A DNA stretch of 64,000 nt from Chelydra serpentina (GCA_037349315.1 JBAIAC010000033.1:13224001-13288000); one strand, 5' to 3'; shown: positions 1 through 12,800, counted from the stretch's first letter. Numbers and translations: made by a program. The notes: a model not told the origin generated them from the letters alone.

Positions 1-230
1 ATGTCATTCCCCTTTCTCCTTAAAGTGCAGGTGCAATATCCTCATTATAAAATTGCATTTATTATGCTCTTTTGCCTTTCTCACCTGCACTCTTCCCACT
101 AATCCCTCCCCACTAGAATTTTATTCCAAATTTTAATAACATCTAAGCATTATCAATGAACTTCTCTTTGTTTTTAAAACTTTTGAAAAATGTTTTGTTC
201 TCCCCCCAAATTACACTGGCTCAAGGCTTA

Positions 231-512
231 CGAACATAAGAATTGTCAGATTAAATCAGACCTGAGGTCCATCTAACCCAGTATCCTGATTCTGACAGCA
301 GCCAGTCTCAGATGCTTCAGAGGAAGGTGCATTAGGGAGATGTGGGATAATCTGCCCTCCACAATCGGTCTCATCCTGATCTCCAGTACTTAGGGATTGG
401 CTTAAACCTTGAAGCATAAGATTTACTATTCCTTCCCACATTTTTATAATTAATTATGCTATCTCTGGTTATCCATATAAATGTCCAACCCCTGTGGAGC
501 AATATTCAGTGC
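231..512. repeat. Old CR1-associated or unclassified interspersed repeat
   Basis: GAACATAAGAATTGTCAGAT, GGTCCATCTAACCCAGTATC and CTGATTCTGACAGCAGCCAG match the order of a very common turtle/crocodilian repeat (acataagaa…gggtcagacc…ggtccatctagcccagtatcctg, recalled). Diverged. Confidence 0.6.
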
Positions 513-620
513 CTGAAAGGTGACAGGTATGATGTCTATTAACTGTCTGGGTTAGAAATAGGATTAGCATTGTTACCAGCCCTGGAACTTCATGAGATAT
601 GGGACTTTTACATCATGATG

Positions 621-780
621 ACAGGTTTCAGAGTGGTAGCCATGTTAGTCTGTATCAGCAAAAACAACAAGGAGTCCTTGTGGGACCTTAGAGACTAACA
701 CATTTATTTGGGCATGCACGAAAGCTTTATGCCCAAATAAATGTGTTAGTCTCTAAAGTGCCACAAGGACTCCTCATTGT
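621..780. mobile_element. Fold-back retroposon of Penelope-like tails, 15-bp target duplication
   Basis: Flanked by the perfect 15-bp duplication TTTTACATCATGATG (606-620, 781-795). Left arm GGAGTCCTTGTGGGACCTTA…TTTATTTGGGCAT (ends 715) and right arm ATGCCCAAATAAATG…CACAAGGACTCC (starts 729) pair over about 50 bp around a 13-bp loop with CGAAAGC. A left-only extension, CAGAGTGGTAGCCATGTTAG, is the common turtle repeat end. Long target duplications fit retrotransposition. Confidence 0.8.
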
Positions 781-1954
781 TTTTACATCATGATGTTACT
801 GACAATAGCAATGATATTTTGGGTAATATTTAGATGTTTCAGAAGCTTTCACGGAGCATCCACATGAGCATTGTCCCCAAAGGACAGCTGTGTATATCTG
901 CCACAATTTTACCCTTTAGGAGTAACTGTACCAACCAGCAGGGCTACAAGAAGAGAAGATTTTCTTCTTTTATTAACTCATTTGTTCATTCCTAATCTAG
1001 AACCTGATCCAGAAAGCCCTTCCTCACGCATGCAGACCAGATTCTGCCCATAGTTACACTGGTGACTTCAACAGGGCTGCTCCCGTGAGGAAGATTTTTC
1101 AGACTCATAATTTTAATAATAATCATCTTCACACTGAGAAATTAATTTTAGAGCAGGATTGATGGCATTCACTTCCAATCCGAGTCGAGAGTTTAGCAAT
1201 ATTATCTAACAGTTGAAGTTAGCTCTGCGTTCAGACCAAAAGTTAGTTCTCAAGAGAAATGATGGACAATGGCCCCTCTTTCCCACTGCTGAAATGCAGC
1301 ACACCTTGTTAGATTATCACATGGCAGGAGGACTGGTTGCTGGGAAGAAGTTGAAGAACTCAGCTCCTGCATTACAGTCAAAGCCATTTGTTTTGTTAAC
1401 TATCTGTGAATGTTACAAAGTGATAATCTAGCTGCGGATACATAGATTCACAGCCTTCTTGAATAAACACTGTACTTCCCTATCTTGAACTTCTAAAGGC
1501 ACAGTTCAAAAGAAATAACCAAGTTCATTTTCATATACTGAAGCAGTCAGTAATTAACAACACTTACTAAAACAGACAGGGCTTTGTTACTAACCTAGCT
1601 GCTTACTTGGCGGAATATATTCAGGCACCTAGCTGGTCCTGCGGATGTATTTGAGCACAATACTAAAACTGAAGCTGTACGACACACTACATCCTCAAAA
1701 TAGGGTCATGTGTAACTTGAAAGCGATAGGCAGCACAAAGTGAATGTATCTGCTCAGGTGCAAATTTTACCCCAGATGAATATTTTCCAAGGGATCATAC
1801 AGAGAAAAAAAGGATCTCTTGGCCATCCAAGCACCTAGATATTGCTGAATTGCCCCAACACAGTATGCTACTGTTACACTCAGTATTCAGTTTGGAGCTA
1901 TTGGACCCTTCTAAACGTTTGATCATTTTATACACTACTATCGTTCATTACTAA

Positions 1955-2237
1955 GGCCATGTCTACACTAGTGAGCTTCCAACAGCACAGCTGTACCGAT
2001 GCAGCTGTGCCACTGTAAGATCTCTCATGTAGCCGCTCTATGCCGACAGGAGAGAGCTCTCCAGTCGTCAATAAGCGGTGTAGTTATGTGGGTGGGCAAA
2101 GCTCTCCCACCAACATAGCACTAGGCACACTACCACTTATACCAGCAAAACTTACGTCGGTCGGAGGGTGGAGGGTCTTTTTCACACCTCTAAGTGACAT
2201 AAGTTTTGCCAACATAAGTGGCAGTGTAGAGATGGCC
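1955..2237. mobile_element. Palindromic MITE, possibly PIF/Harbinger type
   Basis: The left end GGCCATGTCTACACTA and the right end AGTGTAGAGATGGCC are inverted repeats flanked by TAA (1952-1954 and 2238-2240), fitting a 3-bp TWA duplication. The interior holds further inverted arms around GCTCTCCCACC. Open frames inside are incidental. Confidence 0.7.
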
Positions 2238-3205
2238 TAAGTCAGAGCCCTAAGGGATTTTTTCCCTATTATTAATTTTTTTTAAAACAAATAGTATTAC
2301 ACTATCAAACTCTCAGCAAACAATGCTGGCATAGAGCCTTTCACAGGCAAAGTTCAACCTCTTGACTGTCCTTCCCTAATGTTGTAAGTGGTGGTCTCCT
2401 GGTGTTGGAATGTTTGCCAAATTAAAATCTTTTTTCAATAAGCAAGTTTTCGCTGCTGTGTTTGGCATGGTGTGCATGCACCATACACTCCCAAAACACT
2501 TCGTTAAGAGTCTGTCGCAATGTCCATTGAAGTCCCTGGGAAAACTGATCAGGGCTAAGTCCCTGTCTCCAAAGGTGCACACATAGGCACATCTCTTCCA
2601 GTCAATGCAGATATCGTGTAATGCGGTCCCAGTACAAATGGGCACACTTCCTAGTTACAGAGAGGGTGACCTCAGCAAGTTTCATTTGGTGTTTCTCCAA
2701 ACCAATATCTGAATAATCATTATTAAGGCAGAACTCTGAAGTAAGGAAATTCCCATTTCCCACCAGAGATTGTGCATTATTTATTATTCTTATCTACCAG
2801 AAACGCTGAACTTCTGACAGGTGATTGTATGTGTTTTACGCTTGAAGAATCCTTGTTTGTTTCATTTCTGGCATTTTTATTGGTGCTTTTGACCAAGTGT
2901 AGTCTATGAATAAATTAGAGAGGACCATTTTTTTTGTCTTTTGTGGTTGAGATTGTTCAACTTTGTTCACATTTATCCAGGCATTAAAGTTCACCTCTCT
3001 TCTAACTTTAATTTCCAGTCCAGTTTCATGCATTTCCATAATGTACACCGGTATCAAATTGATATTTTGGTTTTCTGCATAGTGAGACTTTTTAAATACC
3101 CTTCCAAGGAGTTGCGCTCTAGGCACGAAGGTTCATTTCTGCACTCCGAAAAGAATGCAGTTGCAGGAATGTTTTAAACTAAGGATCAGAAAGGTTGTAC
3201 TTTAC

Positions 3206-3341
3206 TAGGGGGACGAGACACCCTGATATTATTGGGATCATCCCAATATTAGGGGCTTTGTTTTATGTAGGCAACTATAGCCCTCCCTACACCCCCAAAA
3301 AATGTGTCCTGATTTTTCACACTTGCTATCTGGTCACCCTA
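3206..3341. mobile_element. hAT MITE (136 bp) with perfect 8-bp target duplication
   Basis: Termini TAGGGGGACGAGA and TCTGGTCACCCTA are flanked by TACTTTAC (3198-3205, 3342-3349). Same family as 36244-36366 but diverged internally, so an older insertion. Confidence 0.85.
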
Positions 3342-3349
3342 TACTTTAC

Positions 3350-6300
3350 TCCAATTGCCTCCAAAGGTATTAGACTCCTCAACACATTCACTGCTGTGCT
3401 CATAACAAGTTAGTCCTGCCTAGCTCTAGGAATATGGCCTAAGAAGCCAAAGCATAGCTACGCATGCACAGCATTAGCAAGAGTATCACGCTCAAACAAG
3501 TCTCTTTGGACACACACACTCTCTGCCTCCCTTTTTCCTTGAACACTTGCAAATAAGGAAGTGCGCCTTTGAGGGGCTGGAGACTTATTACAACTCAGTG
3601 CTGATAACCATCCCTAATGCTTAATCTTGTGTGTGTCCACATGTAGCCTCCATTTGCATTTATGATGGAGTGTGCAGCAATCTTCCACTCCCCGTTGCAC
3701 ACCTCATAAGGACTAACAGCATCAAGGCATGTATCATGTTTTTCCTTAGATGTAACAGAAAGTCTAATTTGTAACTTTATCAACAGTCGTGTCATCTCCT
3801 GGAACAGGAAGTGTCACTAAGGGCTTATCAGGAACAGCATCAGTTTAAATTAATGTACTTTGAATTCTACTAAGATCAGTTGTAAGTAAAGAATCAGTCA
3901 CAACTTCACCCTCCATCAAAAATCTTCACAGCATCACATCTTGAGGAGCATTTTCTTTCCTGAACAATTATCATGACTAGGAACCCAATCTTGCATTTTT
4001 GTGCACTTCAGCATTTGAACTTTGGATGCACTAAAAATAACAAGATGAAGCCTTGATCTAGACCTCATAGAATTCAGTTTTATACAAACGTGCATTGAAA
4101 GATACTTGTATATAAGTGCCCATTCTGCAATTCTTTTCACACATATAGTCTTACTGAATTTACAAGTTTGACTATTTAGTCAATGGGAATATTCATGTAA
4201 AGGTAGCGGGGCTGGAGTACCCTTTTTGTGGCAATAATCTTCCGCATTTATTACACCTCCATATCATGGGTACAGATACAGAGCCAAACATAATTTCCTG
4301 TGTCCATGGTGACACTGATATTTGCAACTCCACATGAAAAAGTTACTTTCAAGCTGACTATTTTATTAATCTGATCGAAGTGGAATTGGGTAGAGATTAA
4401 ACTAGTAGACTCATTAAGGAAAGCAAAGACAAATCAAGTGAGTGTATGCAATGAATTCATCAGAGGAAGTAGATATAATGACCCAAACAAGGGGAGGTTA
4501 GGTCACATAATAGGCTATTGAAGGATATCAGAGGAATTATAATAGGAATCATGCAGAAGGAATCCTTAAATTGGTGTAGAACTTAAAAGAGATCAAAATT
4601 CCTTGACATAAGAGGTGGGTTCTCATCTGAAGCATTGGCATTTCCTTGAAAAACAGAGGAAAAAAGTTACCCCAAGGAGAGCATACACAGGAAAAGAGCT
4701 TACAGGTGATTACTGATGGATCAGGTGCTAGTGTCTGAACCAGAGAGAAGGAGCTGGAGGGAGGGAAAGCACTTGTGATAATGTCTTATGGCCCCTGCTC
4801 AAAGAAGAGTAGGAGCATGGAAATGGAAAAGTCTGACCCAGTACTGTTGATAGCAGGCAAAGGAAGCTGAGGAAGAGTCTGGGGAGCAAAGGAGTAATAA
4901 TAATTCCTCATCAAAGGAATAGTTCATTCTGACATTCTGCAAGCAATGGAAGAGCTGTGACATGGACACTGTGCAGGAGACACCAGCCAACAGGCAAGGA
5001 AGATGTCTCTGATACAGCACCTGGAGGCAGGAAAAAGCAGGGCTAACAGGGCTTTAAGTAAATCAAAACAAGCCTATCTTGTAATAAATGTGAATACACT
5101 TTTTAAACTCTCTTCCCAAATCCCTCTAGAAAGAAGTAAAGTGGGGGAATGGTTCATTTTTACATGTGGGCTAGAAGGTGCAGTGCTCTCATGATTCTCA
5201 AATATTTGGTGAAGGTGATAAGAGTTAAAGCTCAGATTGTGCCTTGATTAGGTCCTTTTGCATAGCCAACATGGTGCACAGAAACATTAAACCAGCCCCA
5301 GTGGGGCTGAAGAGCGTCCCACCATCATGAGGTGAATTCTTGGCTTCCCCACCACCAACACAAGGGGCATGCGGGAGCCAGCTGGTAGGGGAAGGGGCAT
5401 GGAAGGGATGATACTGTTTGGCCTGCAGAACAGCCCTAGGAGATCATTCTAGCCAGCACAAATTTGAGCAGCTCTGTGGCTGCTCTAACTAGTTCTAGAG
5501 GATGGTTTGCCCCCACTCCCAGCCTCCAGCTGACCAGGGGAGGCATAAAAGGTAGCTGTGAGCCATCTCAGCTACCCCCCACTACTCATCTGCCTTGAAA
5601 AACAACAATTACTTTTTTATTAAGAACTAAATTCAACAACATAATCAAGTTAGAGACAGCATCTGGCTTATTCCACAACTCCACCCACACAAAGTTCAGC
5701 AGACAATGGAGTTACACAATACACTGAGCCAATGAAAAATAACTTAGAAGCATTACGTCATCAGACCAGACCCTAAGGGCACATCACTGTTACCTAACAA
5801 CTTCAGAGAGTTGATTAACCCTTTTGTGGGTGTCAGTAACATCACATTCTGCTTATTTGTGGTTATGTAGCTCGATAAGCACAGCAGAGGGAAAGTATGG
5901 CATGCAAACCCTCCCGCCCCGCGTGCACACACCCACACACCCACATACAGGCCAAAGTGTGTATTTAATTTGTCATGCACCCAGCCAGGGGCACTTAAAA
6001 ATCCCTCAGTAAATAAACAAGATAAACAAAAAGTCTCACAAAATAATTGAGTGTCTTGGGTTTGTTATGAGATTGCACAGTGCAATAATTTAAAATTGAC
6101 TCATGTTACATCCTTTGCTTAGGAGAAAAGATGGAATTTAAAAGGAATAAGAGGGCAATGAATATAAATATGACATTTCTATCTAAGGCAGGCTGTATGT
6201 TGGGGGCATTCAACCTTGACAATGTCACTTTAAGATTCAAGTAATATACTGTGAAAGAGGCTACACTTTTTTTTTCTAAATTCACTTACTTATTCTGTTC

Positions 6301-8504
6301 TTGTGTCTTTGCATTATAACCACATTCTTTCTGCGTATCTTTAGGCGCATCTCATCATTATGCATGTGTTACCAGCTCTGAGGCATTTAAAGTGATCTTT
6401 TTCAGTCTGAAACAGGATAGAGAATGCATACTTTCCCATACAACCTGTCCCTTCCATACGCCTGCTGGCAATTGATTTTCATTGTTCATAAATCCAAGTC
6501 TTGTTTACATTGGAATACAGGAAAAGCTAAAGGAGACTGCAAGTGTGTAAGCCGTGGTGGCTTTTTTTTTTTTTTTTTTTTTTTGGCTTTTGCTGTGAAG
6601 TGATAAATGATTCTAGGTCCCCTGTGGGTTAGAGGGCACCAAACTTCAAATAACTACAACATCCGATAACAAAGTTTTTCTCCATCATTTGCAATCAAAA
6701 CACCAAGAACACAGCCCTCTGGACCCCTCATCCTTCATGTTCAATTGTAAATCCTGATTAAATAGCTTGCAGGTGTCAGGATTAGAGTATATTCATTGGG
6801 AGCCTAAACACAGCACCAGCTGGGTTCCTCATTTGCCAGTTGTAGTTGCTTCTTTGTTTTGAAACTGTTGACAGTACAACTAAAAATATTCCTTTGGGTA
6901 GAGACAGAGTTAAATAACAAGCAGGATGAGTAAGAGAACAGCTGTAGATATTTTTCTGTGTTTAACATACCTGCCTTCTTGATTTATAGTAAGTCCCCTA
7001 TATAATGTACATTCTGTGTAATCTAAAACATTTAACCTTTGGAGCTGGGGCTGTGATAAAGCTATCTGACACAGGAAAGGGTCTTGACAGGCCTTGTATT
7101 ACCAACATTTTTCTCAAAGGCAAATTGAAATATAATTTTACCCCACTTTCAGAATACACACTCAACACGCAATATTATGTTATATCTGATGCTAACAGCC
7201 TAACAATATGCCGGGCAACTACATAGCAGCATGGAGAAGTAATTTTGCCAATCCTCAACATTTTACTCCTGTGAGGAGTCCTTTTGACTTTAGGGTGACT
7301 GGTGGCATGAATAAGGATTTTGGCAAAGAATACAGTGACTGTCTTTGCTTTGTGCTCTTTATGCACACAACACAAGCACATTATCAACCTGTCAAAACTA
7401 ACCCTATTAATCATCAGTTTAACTTTAAAATTCCATCTTACCGATGAGTCATCACTGAAACAATGTCCCACTGTGGTACTGGGGCACTGTTCGGTTGGTA
7501 CTGCTATCCTGAGATACAATACCAAGGTCCTGACCACTTGTGGTCAAAGATCACATCACTTTATTCTATTTTGTTAAAGCCAGGGTATTATCCAGATTGC
7601 GGTTTGGAATTACATTATGGCTACCTCAAATTTCCTGTAGTTTTCAAACAGTTTTTTATCTTTCCTTCTCATCCTAAACCCTCATCCTAAACCCCATAGT
7701 TACTGAGTTGTAATCCAGACGTTCCTTAATTTCAATGGTTGCCAAAGCGACTCATACTGAATACACATAAGAAGGAAAGAATTATGTATACAAAATACAT
7801 TACTATTCTTGCTGTAAAAATGGGGGGAGGGGAGAAGTGGAAAAAAGAAAACTGAAAAAAATTGTGTTTTTTTAAAATTACATTGCACTCAAGCAGAACA
7901 ATATTTTGTGGGTTTCACGCTAAAATTAAACAAGATATTGGACATTTTACACATTTGTATTTATGCATGGAAAGGATCCTGTAAAGAAGACATGGGCCAA
8001 ATAGTACTAAAGCAATTTGCACAGTAATGAGGCACTCACTTGCTCCTGACTAATTGGACTTGCTTTTCCCAACATCAGTTCTCCTGCAGAATTCAAAGCA
8101 TACTTCAGGGATTATTTTTAATAGGAAGTTTTTTAACAGGCTAAACCTGCATTGTGCTCTGATATATTCTTCCAGGTAAATAACGTAATAAAATAACGTC
8201 AGAACATAAGAGGGTAGGGTGGTAGAGAGAGTTAATGCCAGGGTTTCAAATAACATGGATTTTACCCTGTTCACATGTCTGACTGGCAGAGCAAGGAATC
8301 AATTTACAGCGAGGGCCAAAGATCACAGATTTTAGGGGAGCCTAGGGAATGATTCCCTGAATTGGTGCAGTAGGGTGTGCAGATGAAAGAGCAAACGGTT
8401 GTTGTTTTTCTTTAATGGTAACACTGTATTCTGAAATTACACGCAGCAGGCAGGACGAACCAGCATAGATTTCAGAGATATTGCAGGTTTGTGTGCTGAA
8501 ACAC
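3350..8504. other. Gene-free intergenic block
   Basis: Mostly AT-rich. 5270-5600 is moderately GC-rich but shows no splice-bounded frame. 7180-7570 has overlapping open frames on both strands without homology I recognise. 7672-7695 has a short CATCCTAAACCCT tandem. Confidence 0.5.
6562..6584. repeat. Poly(T) tract
   Basis: A run of about 23 T within GTGGC…GGCTTTTGC. It could be the A-tail of a minus-strand retroposed sequence, but no source is recognisable next to it. Confidence 0.85.
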
Positions 8505-8666
8505 ATTTTGTAAGGCCTTGGGTAACATGCTAGTCTTTCACCTCCAGAGGCCTGGGTTCAAATTTAAATAAGGTAACAAGTAAAAGTGCATTTGGTCGTT
8601 CCCTCCTAACTCTTACTGGTCATTAGTCTGCATCATAGAATTACATTCCAGTTTGTCAAACTCCAG

Positions 8667-8773
8667 GCCAAATTCTGCTCTCATTTACACCACTTTAAAC
8701 ATTGAGTAACTCAGCCAAAGTCAGGGGAGATGCTCTGGATTTATACAGATTTTAACAAGAGTAGATTTTGGCC
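8667..8773. repeat. Palindromic MITE ('ggccaaattctgctctca')
   Basis: The left end GGCCAAATTCTGCTCTCATT and the right end AGAGTAGATTTTGGCC are inverted around a centre with GAGTAACTCAGCC. A recognisable old palindromic element. A tRNA-like fragment (8505-8575, CCTGGGTTCAAAT) lies just upstream. Confidence 0.6.
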
Positions 8774-8824
8774 TTTCATCTTCACTTATAACAACCAGTT
8801 TTGCTCTTTAAGTTACACTGGTAT

Positions 8825-9041
8825 CAAGGCCAGCTCCAGGCACCAGCCGACCAAGCACGTGCTTGGGGCGGCACCTTCTAAGGGGCGGCCAATCTTGGGA
8901 CGGGAGGGCAGCGCTCAGGGGTTTTTTTGGTTTTTTTTTACTTTGGCAGGGCAGCGCTCAGGGTGGTTGTTTCGGTGGGGCGGCGTTCGGTTTTTGTTTT
9001 GTTTTTTGCTTGGGGCAGCAAAAACGTTAGAGCCGGCCCTG
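8825..9041 (+). mobile_element. hAT MITE, GC-rich, with perfect 8-bp target duplication
   Basis: Termini CAAGGCCAGCTC and GAGCCGGCCCTG are inverted repeats, flanked by the perfect duplication ACTGGTAT (8817-8824, 9042-9049). The interior has CAGCGCTCAGGG repeats and T/G-rich runs. Non-autonomous. Confidence 0.9.
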
Positions 9042-9609
9042 ACTGGTATAGAACTAAAGTACAGCATGTGAGTGCAGATTCAGGTTTCCCCATCTATACT
9101 CAATGTCCAGGAATGGAATCGCAGGGGTGATGCAGGCAGGATTGTGAAATACTTGCTCAGAGCCTGCTTCAAAGATGCCTAGTTCTGTGCTTTCTCATTC
9201 ACGGACAAACAATTCTAACGCAACAGACTATAATTCTGCCACATCAGATGAGGTTGCACCTTCTCCAGGTTGTACATGAGACTGGCTTTCACTAATAGAA
9301 ATTATTTGTAACATAATTTTTGACTGAATTAGGTTTCAAAGTGTGTTAGGCACTTTCAAAACATATTGAAAGACAGCCCCTATCCTGAAAATCTAAGTGT
9401 GATTTAATATATAATAATAAAATAATAATATACATAAAATATTCAAAGGCACAGTGGGATCCTGGTCCATGAATGGGGTTGTGGCGCTAGAGTAATACAA
9501 ATAATAATACAATGGAAAAAAGATAATGTTTTTAAAAATATTTCACTATTTGCCTCTCTGCTGCCCTGATGGATTGGTACCCCAACATGCCCCCCCTGAG
9601 GAATAGGAA

Positions 9610-9890
9610 TTCTTAGAACCACAGAGGAAAGAACTGAAAGAGACCTGTTAGATAATCAAAATCCATCTCTTAGGGGTCAGTCTAGCATTGTTCCATACAG
9701 GGCATTTTCTAGTGTTTTGTCTAATCTCATTTTTAAAATCTCAAGCAAATGGGCTTCCACTACTTTTTGAGGGAGTCTATTCCACAGCCCAAAACATTTC
9801 ATTTGCAAGAAAATGTTCATATATCTTCACTCAAAATTTGCCTTTTCTTAATTTCCATTCCATTGCTCTTTGTTATACTCTTGTGTAGTA
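9610..9890 (-). mobile_element. Old CR1 fragment, minus orientation
   Basis: AACCACAGAGGAAAGAACTG, then AATCTCAAGCAAATGGGCTT, CCACTACTTTTTGAGGGAG, TCTATTCCACAGCC and CTTTTCTTAATTTCCATTCC follow reverse CR1 3'-region order. Diverged, with no frame. Confidence 0.65.
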
Positions 9891-11590
9891 CATACAATAT
9901 CCCAGTATAGCCTTGGTATTAATGCCCATTAACAAATCTGAGAGACTGTTACTTCCCCCTAACCCTTTGGTTATCTTTTTGCCAAACATGACTGCACATA
10001 TCAGACCCAGCTTTCGGAAGTGACGGCTCGGAGTTTGCACTTGCAAGTAGTCACAGGCACAATCTTGCAGGTGCAAATTGCTGTCAGTGCATTTTATGGT
10101 ATTCAGATATTCCCGAGATGTGTCTTGCAACATGCCATAAGGAGTATAAAGCTCAGGCTAAGCCTTATCTGCAGTAAAAGTTGTTCCACAGTCACACAAC
10201 CTTTATTAGACAACTCTGTCTATGGCCTCCTCTAATTATACCCCGAGCTCTGTCGGCTGAAGTGTCTCGAATGAACACAGCTTCCAGAATTGACTGCATT
10301 CTAGCACTGAGTTTAAACTCCACAAGGGACAGGTGAGGATTTTATAAACACACAGGTCTTCTTACATCCAAATACATTCCCTTACGTAGGCACCCTGAAG
10401 TCTTTACCATAATCTCCCTGGCAAACAAGTATCCCCTATTTTCCTCCAGTAGAGATATCATAATGATGTCTCACAGGCTGACATAGTCAAAGGCTATTTT
10501 AATTTATTTCCTCAGGCTAGACATAGTTTCCTGTTGGATGGGACTTTCTGGACAGGAGGAGTAGGGCAGTAGGTTTTTGTCTTAAATTATGAGGCCATTT
10601 TAGGCAGAAATGTTTTTCCTCCTCCGCCCCCGCGTTTATTTCCCCTGATTTACAGGGTCTCTATCAAGTTTTTCATTTGTGCATTTACAGCAGCAAATGC
10701 ACTTTATTCTCAGTGCCTTAAAGGTCTGGCTAAAATTTCCTTCTAAAACAAATTTCTAACAAATTCTATGTTCGTTCAAAAATATTTTTACATTAAATTG
10801 AGAAATCTTAATTATCCTGAGTTAGAGACAGCAAGTTTTGCCAGCTAAGAATGATTCTTTCAAGGCTATATTTTTAGAAATATCTAGCTAGTGTCACTTT
10901 AACCCATTTGAGAAGAAGTTCCCATTTTAAGAGGTCTAATTGCTCCTTATTGTGACTCTACTTCATTTTTATAAATATTTCCTGAATACTAAGTTGGAAA
11001 AAGCTATGTGTCATAAATCTCCAACAATATAGCCAAGATATTTCTTCCAGCTGGACAACAGAAGTATTTGTTGGAGGTCATAAATGGGCTTCATCATTGT
11101 GACACAGAGACCCCTGGAAAAAGGGTCCCCCGTTCTTTGCAAACATCTCTCACCTCAGACCTGACAAAAGGTAGGCTGACACTGCACAGTCCTTTCAGCA
11201 GCGAGTGGGTTGCATACACAACACGCTACCCCCAGCACGAATATAAAGAGCCGTGTTGACTGTGAGGCATTCCTTAGGTGACTTGAGCAAAGACACTTCT
11301 GAATCCTGTGGGTATGTACTCGGGTATGTACCCTACTGGGCTCGCTACTCACCCAAGCAGTGCCTTGACCATCTACACTGCTATTTCAGTATCCCACTGC
11401 CTCCTTGCTGTTGGATCCTTTCCTTGCTAGCAGGGGGAGGCAGCAGGGAAAGACTGTAGCAGCTCCCCACTGCCAAGCCTTTCTCTGCTGCCTCCCTCCC
11501 GCCAGAGCCTTTCACTGACATGTGTAGCTACACACTGCAGGGCGGACACAACCCACTTGTCACTGCTGCATGTTGCTATGCATACCGTAC
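9891..11590. other. Gene-free block with one imperfect hairpin
   Basis: GTTTGCACTTGCAAG (about 10034) and CTTGCAGGTGCAAAT (about 10065) form an imperfect inverted repeat of about 14 bp. It resembles the palindromic MITE class. Nothing coding is recognised. Confidence 0.5.
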
Positions 11591-11598
11591 AAGCTGCC

Positions 11599-11847
11599 CA
11601 GGACCGGCTCCAGGTTTTCTGCCGCCCCAAGTGGGAAAAAAAAAGCCGCAGCAGCGCGATCGCGCCACTCCACTTTTTGGCAGCAATTCGGCGGTAGGTC
11701 CTTCACGCCGAGAGGGACTGAGGGACCGGCTGCCGAATTGCCACCGAAGACCCGGACATGCCGCCCCAATAGCAGACGGAGTGCCGCCCTTTGGTATTGG
11801 CCGCCCCAAGCACCTGCTTCTTTAGCTGGTGCCTGGAGCCGGCCCTG
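11599..11847 (-). mobile_element. hAT MITE, GC-rich, with 8-bp target duplication
   Basis: Termini CAGGACCGGCTCCAGG and CCTGGAGCCGGCCCTG are inverted, flanked by AAGCTGCC (11591-11598) and CAGCTGCC (11848-11855), 7/8 matching. It is in the opposite orientation to the related 8825-9041 copy (GCCGCCCCAAGCACCTGCTT versus AAGCACGTGCTTGGGGCGGC). Open frames of 77-101 codons inside are GC artefacts. Confidence 0.85.
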
Positions 11848-12334
11848 CAGCTGCCACAAGAAATGTGCAGTGTAGACATAGTCAAACTCATTACACCAAA
11901 CACGTTTTACCTCATGTGTTACTCTTTATGGACCAATAGCCTGTATCTGCAGAAAGCTCATAATTTGTCAAGATTCATAACCATTGCGAGATGTATGCAC
12001 AGGTAATATCTAAGGGACAATGTATGTTGAAAGTTTGCTTATAGACTTAGAGTAGAAATGGACCCAGGAGATAATATGTCTTGTTGATGGTCCATTTGGG
12101 CAAAGGGGAGTTGTCACCTTGCTCTGGCAGGTTGGTGCTCCAATGCAAGGCTCAATTGTTTCGCTTTTCGCTATCCTAAGACTTTTAATGGGAAACCATC
12201 AGTGACAACAACAAATAAAACTACTTAAAGGTAAAAAGAAACTTTTCAGCATGACAGGGGTTTGTTCTGTCTGTTAATAGAAACAAAAGGCAGTTTTCAG
12301 GGTAACACAGAATAAGGAAAACGAAAATAAGAAA

Positions 12335-12800
12335 GAAAAACTTGTAGCACCTTAGAGACTAACAAATTTATTTCAGCATAAGCTTTCATGGGTTAGTACC
12401 CACTTCATCGGATGCATGGAATGAAACATACAGTAGACAGATATTTATACAGTCAGAGAAACATGATAAGGTCGAGGTGCATAGACCAACCTTAAGAGGC
12501 TAATTAGTTGAGAGGAACCATAACAGCAGGGGAAGAAAAACCTTTGAAGTGATAAACAAGATGGTCACACAGGTGTGAATGAGGATCGTTAACTTAAGGG
12601 AAATAGATTCAATTAACGTAATGGCCGAGCCATTCCAAGCCCTTATTTAATCCGGAGGCAATGCAACCTAGTTTGCATATCAATTCGAGTTCAACAGTTT
12701 CTCTTTGAAGTCTGCTTTTGGAGTAAGGAGAAGCACTCTGCAGACATTGACTGAGGAAATCCTTGGTGGAGCTGGGGGTACTTTCGTGAATATTTGGATT
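12335..12800 (-). mobile_element. Penelope-like element 3' end with coding remnant and hammerhead-like motif
   Basis: On the minus strand 12704-12609 reads RETVELELICKLGC, then ASGLNKGLEWLGHY. It parallels the C-terminal LDT…GLN…HY pattern of the copy at 46505-46911. Further 3' comes CCGATGA (12411-12405), the stem TGGGT/ACCCA and GAAA (12387-12384). A GC-TTAT-GC hairpin and AAATAAATTTGTTAGTCTC follow, the common turtle tail. The core deviates from a functional hammerhead at U4 and at the cleavage base. Frames are broken. Confidence 0.6.

Noticed and set aside
7175..7537. 120-codon minus-strand frame
   Set aside because: No recognisable motif, no splice-site support, and overlapping frames exist on the other strand. 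It is within the range expected by chance in 64 kb.
11520..11903. Several frames of 66-101 codons on both strands
   Set aside because: All sit inside or across a GC-rich hAT MITE with clear termini and target duplication.
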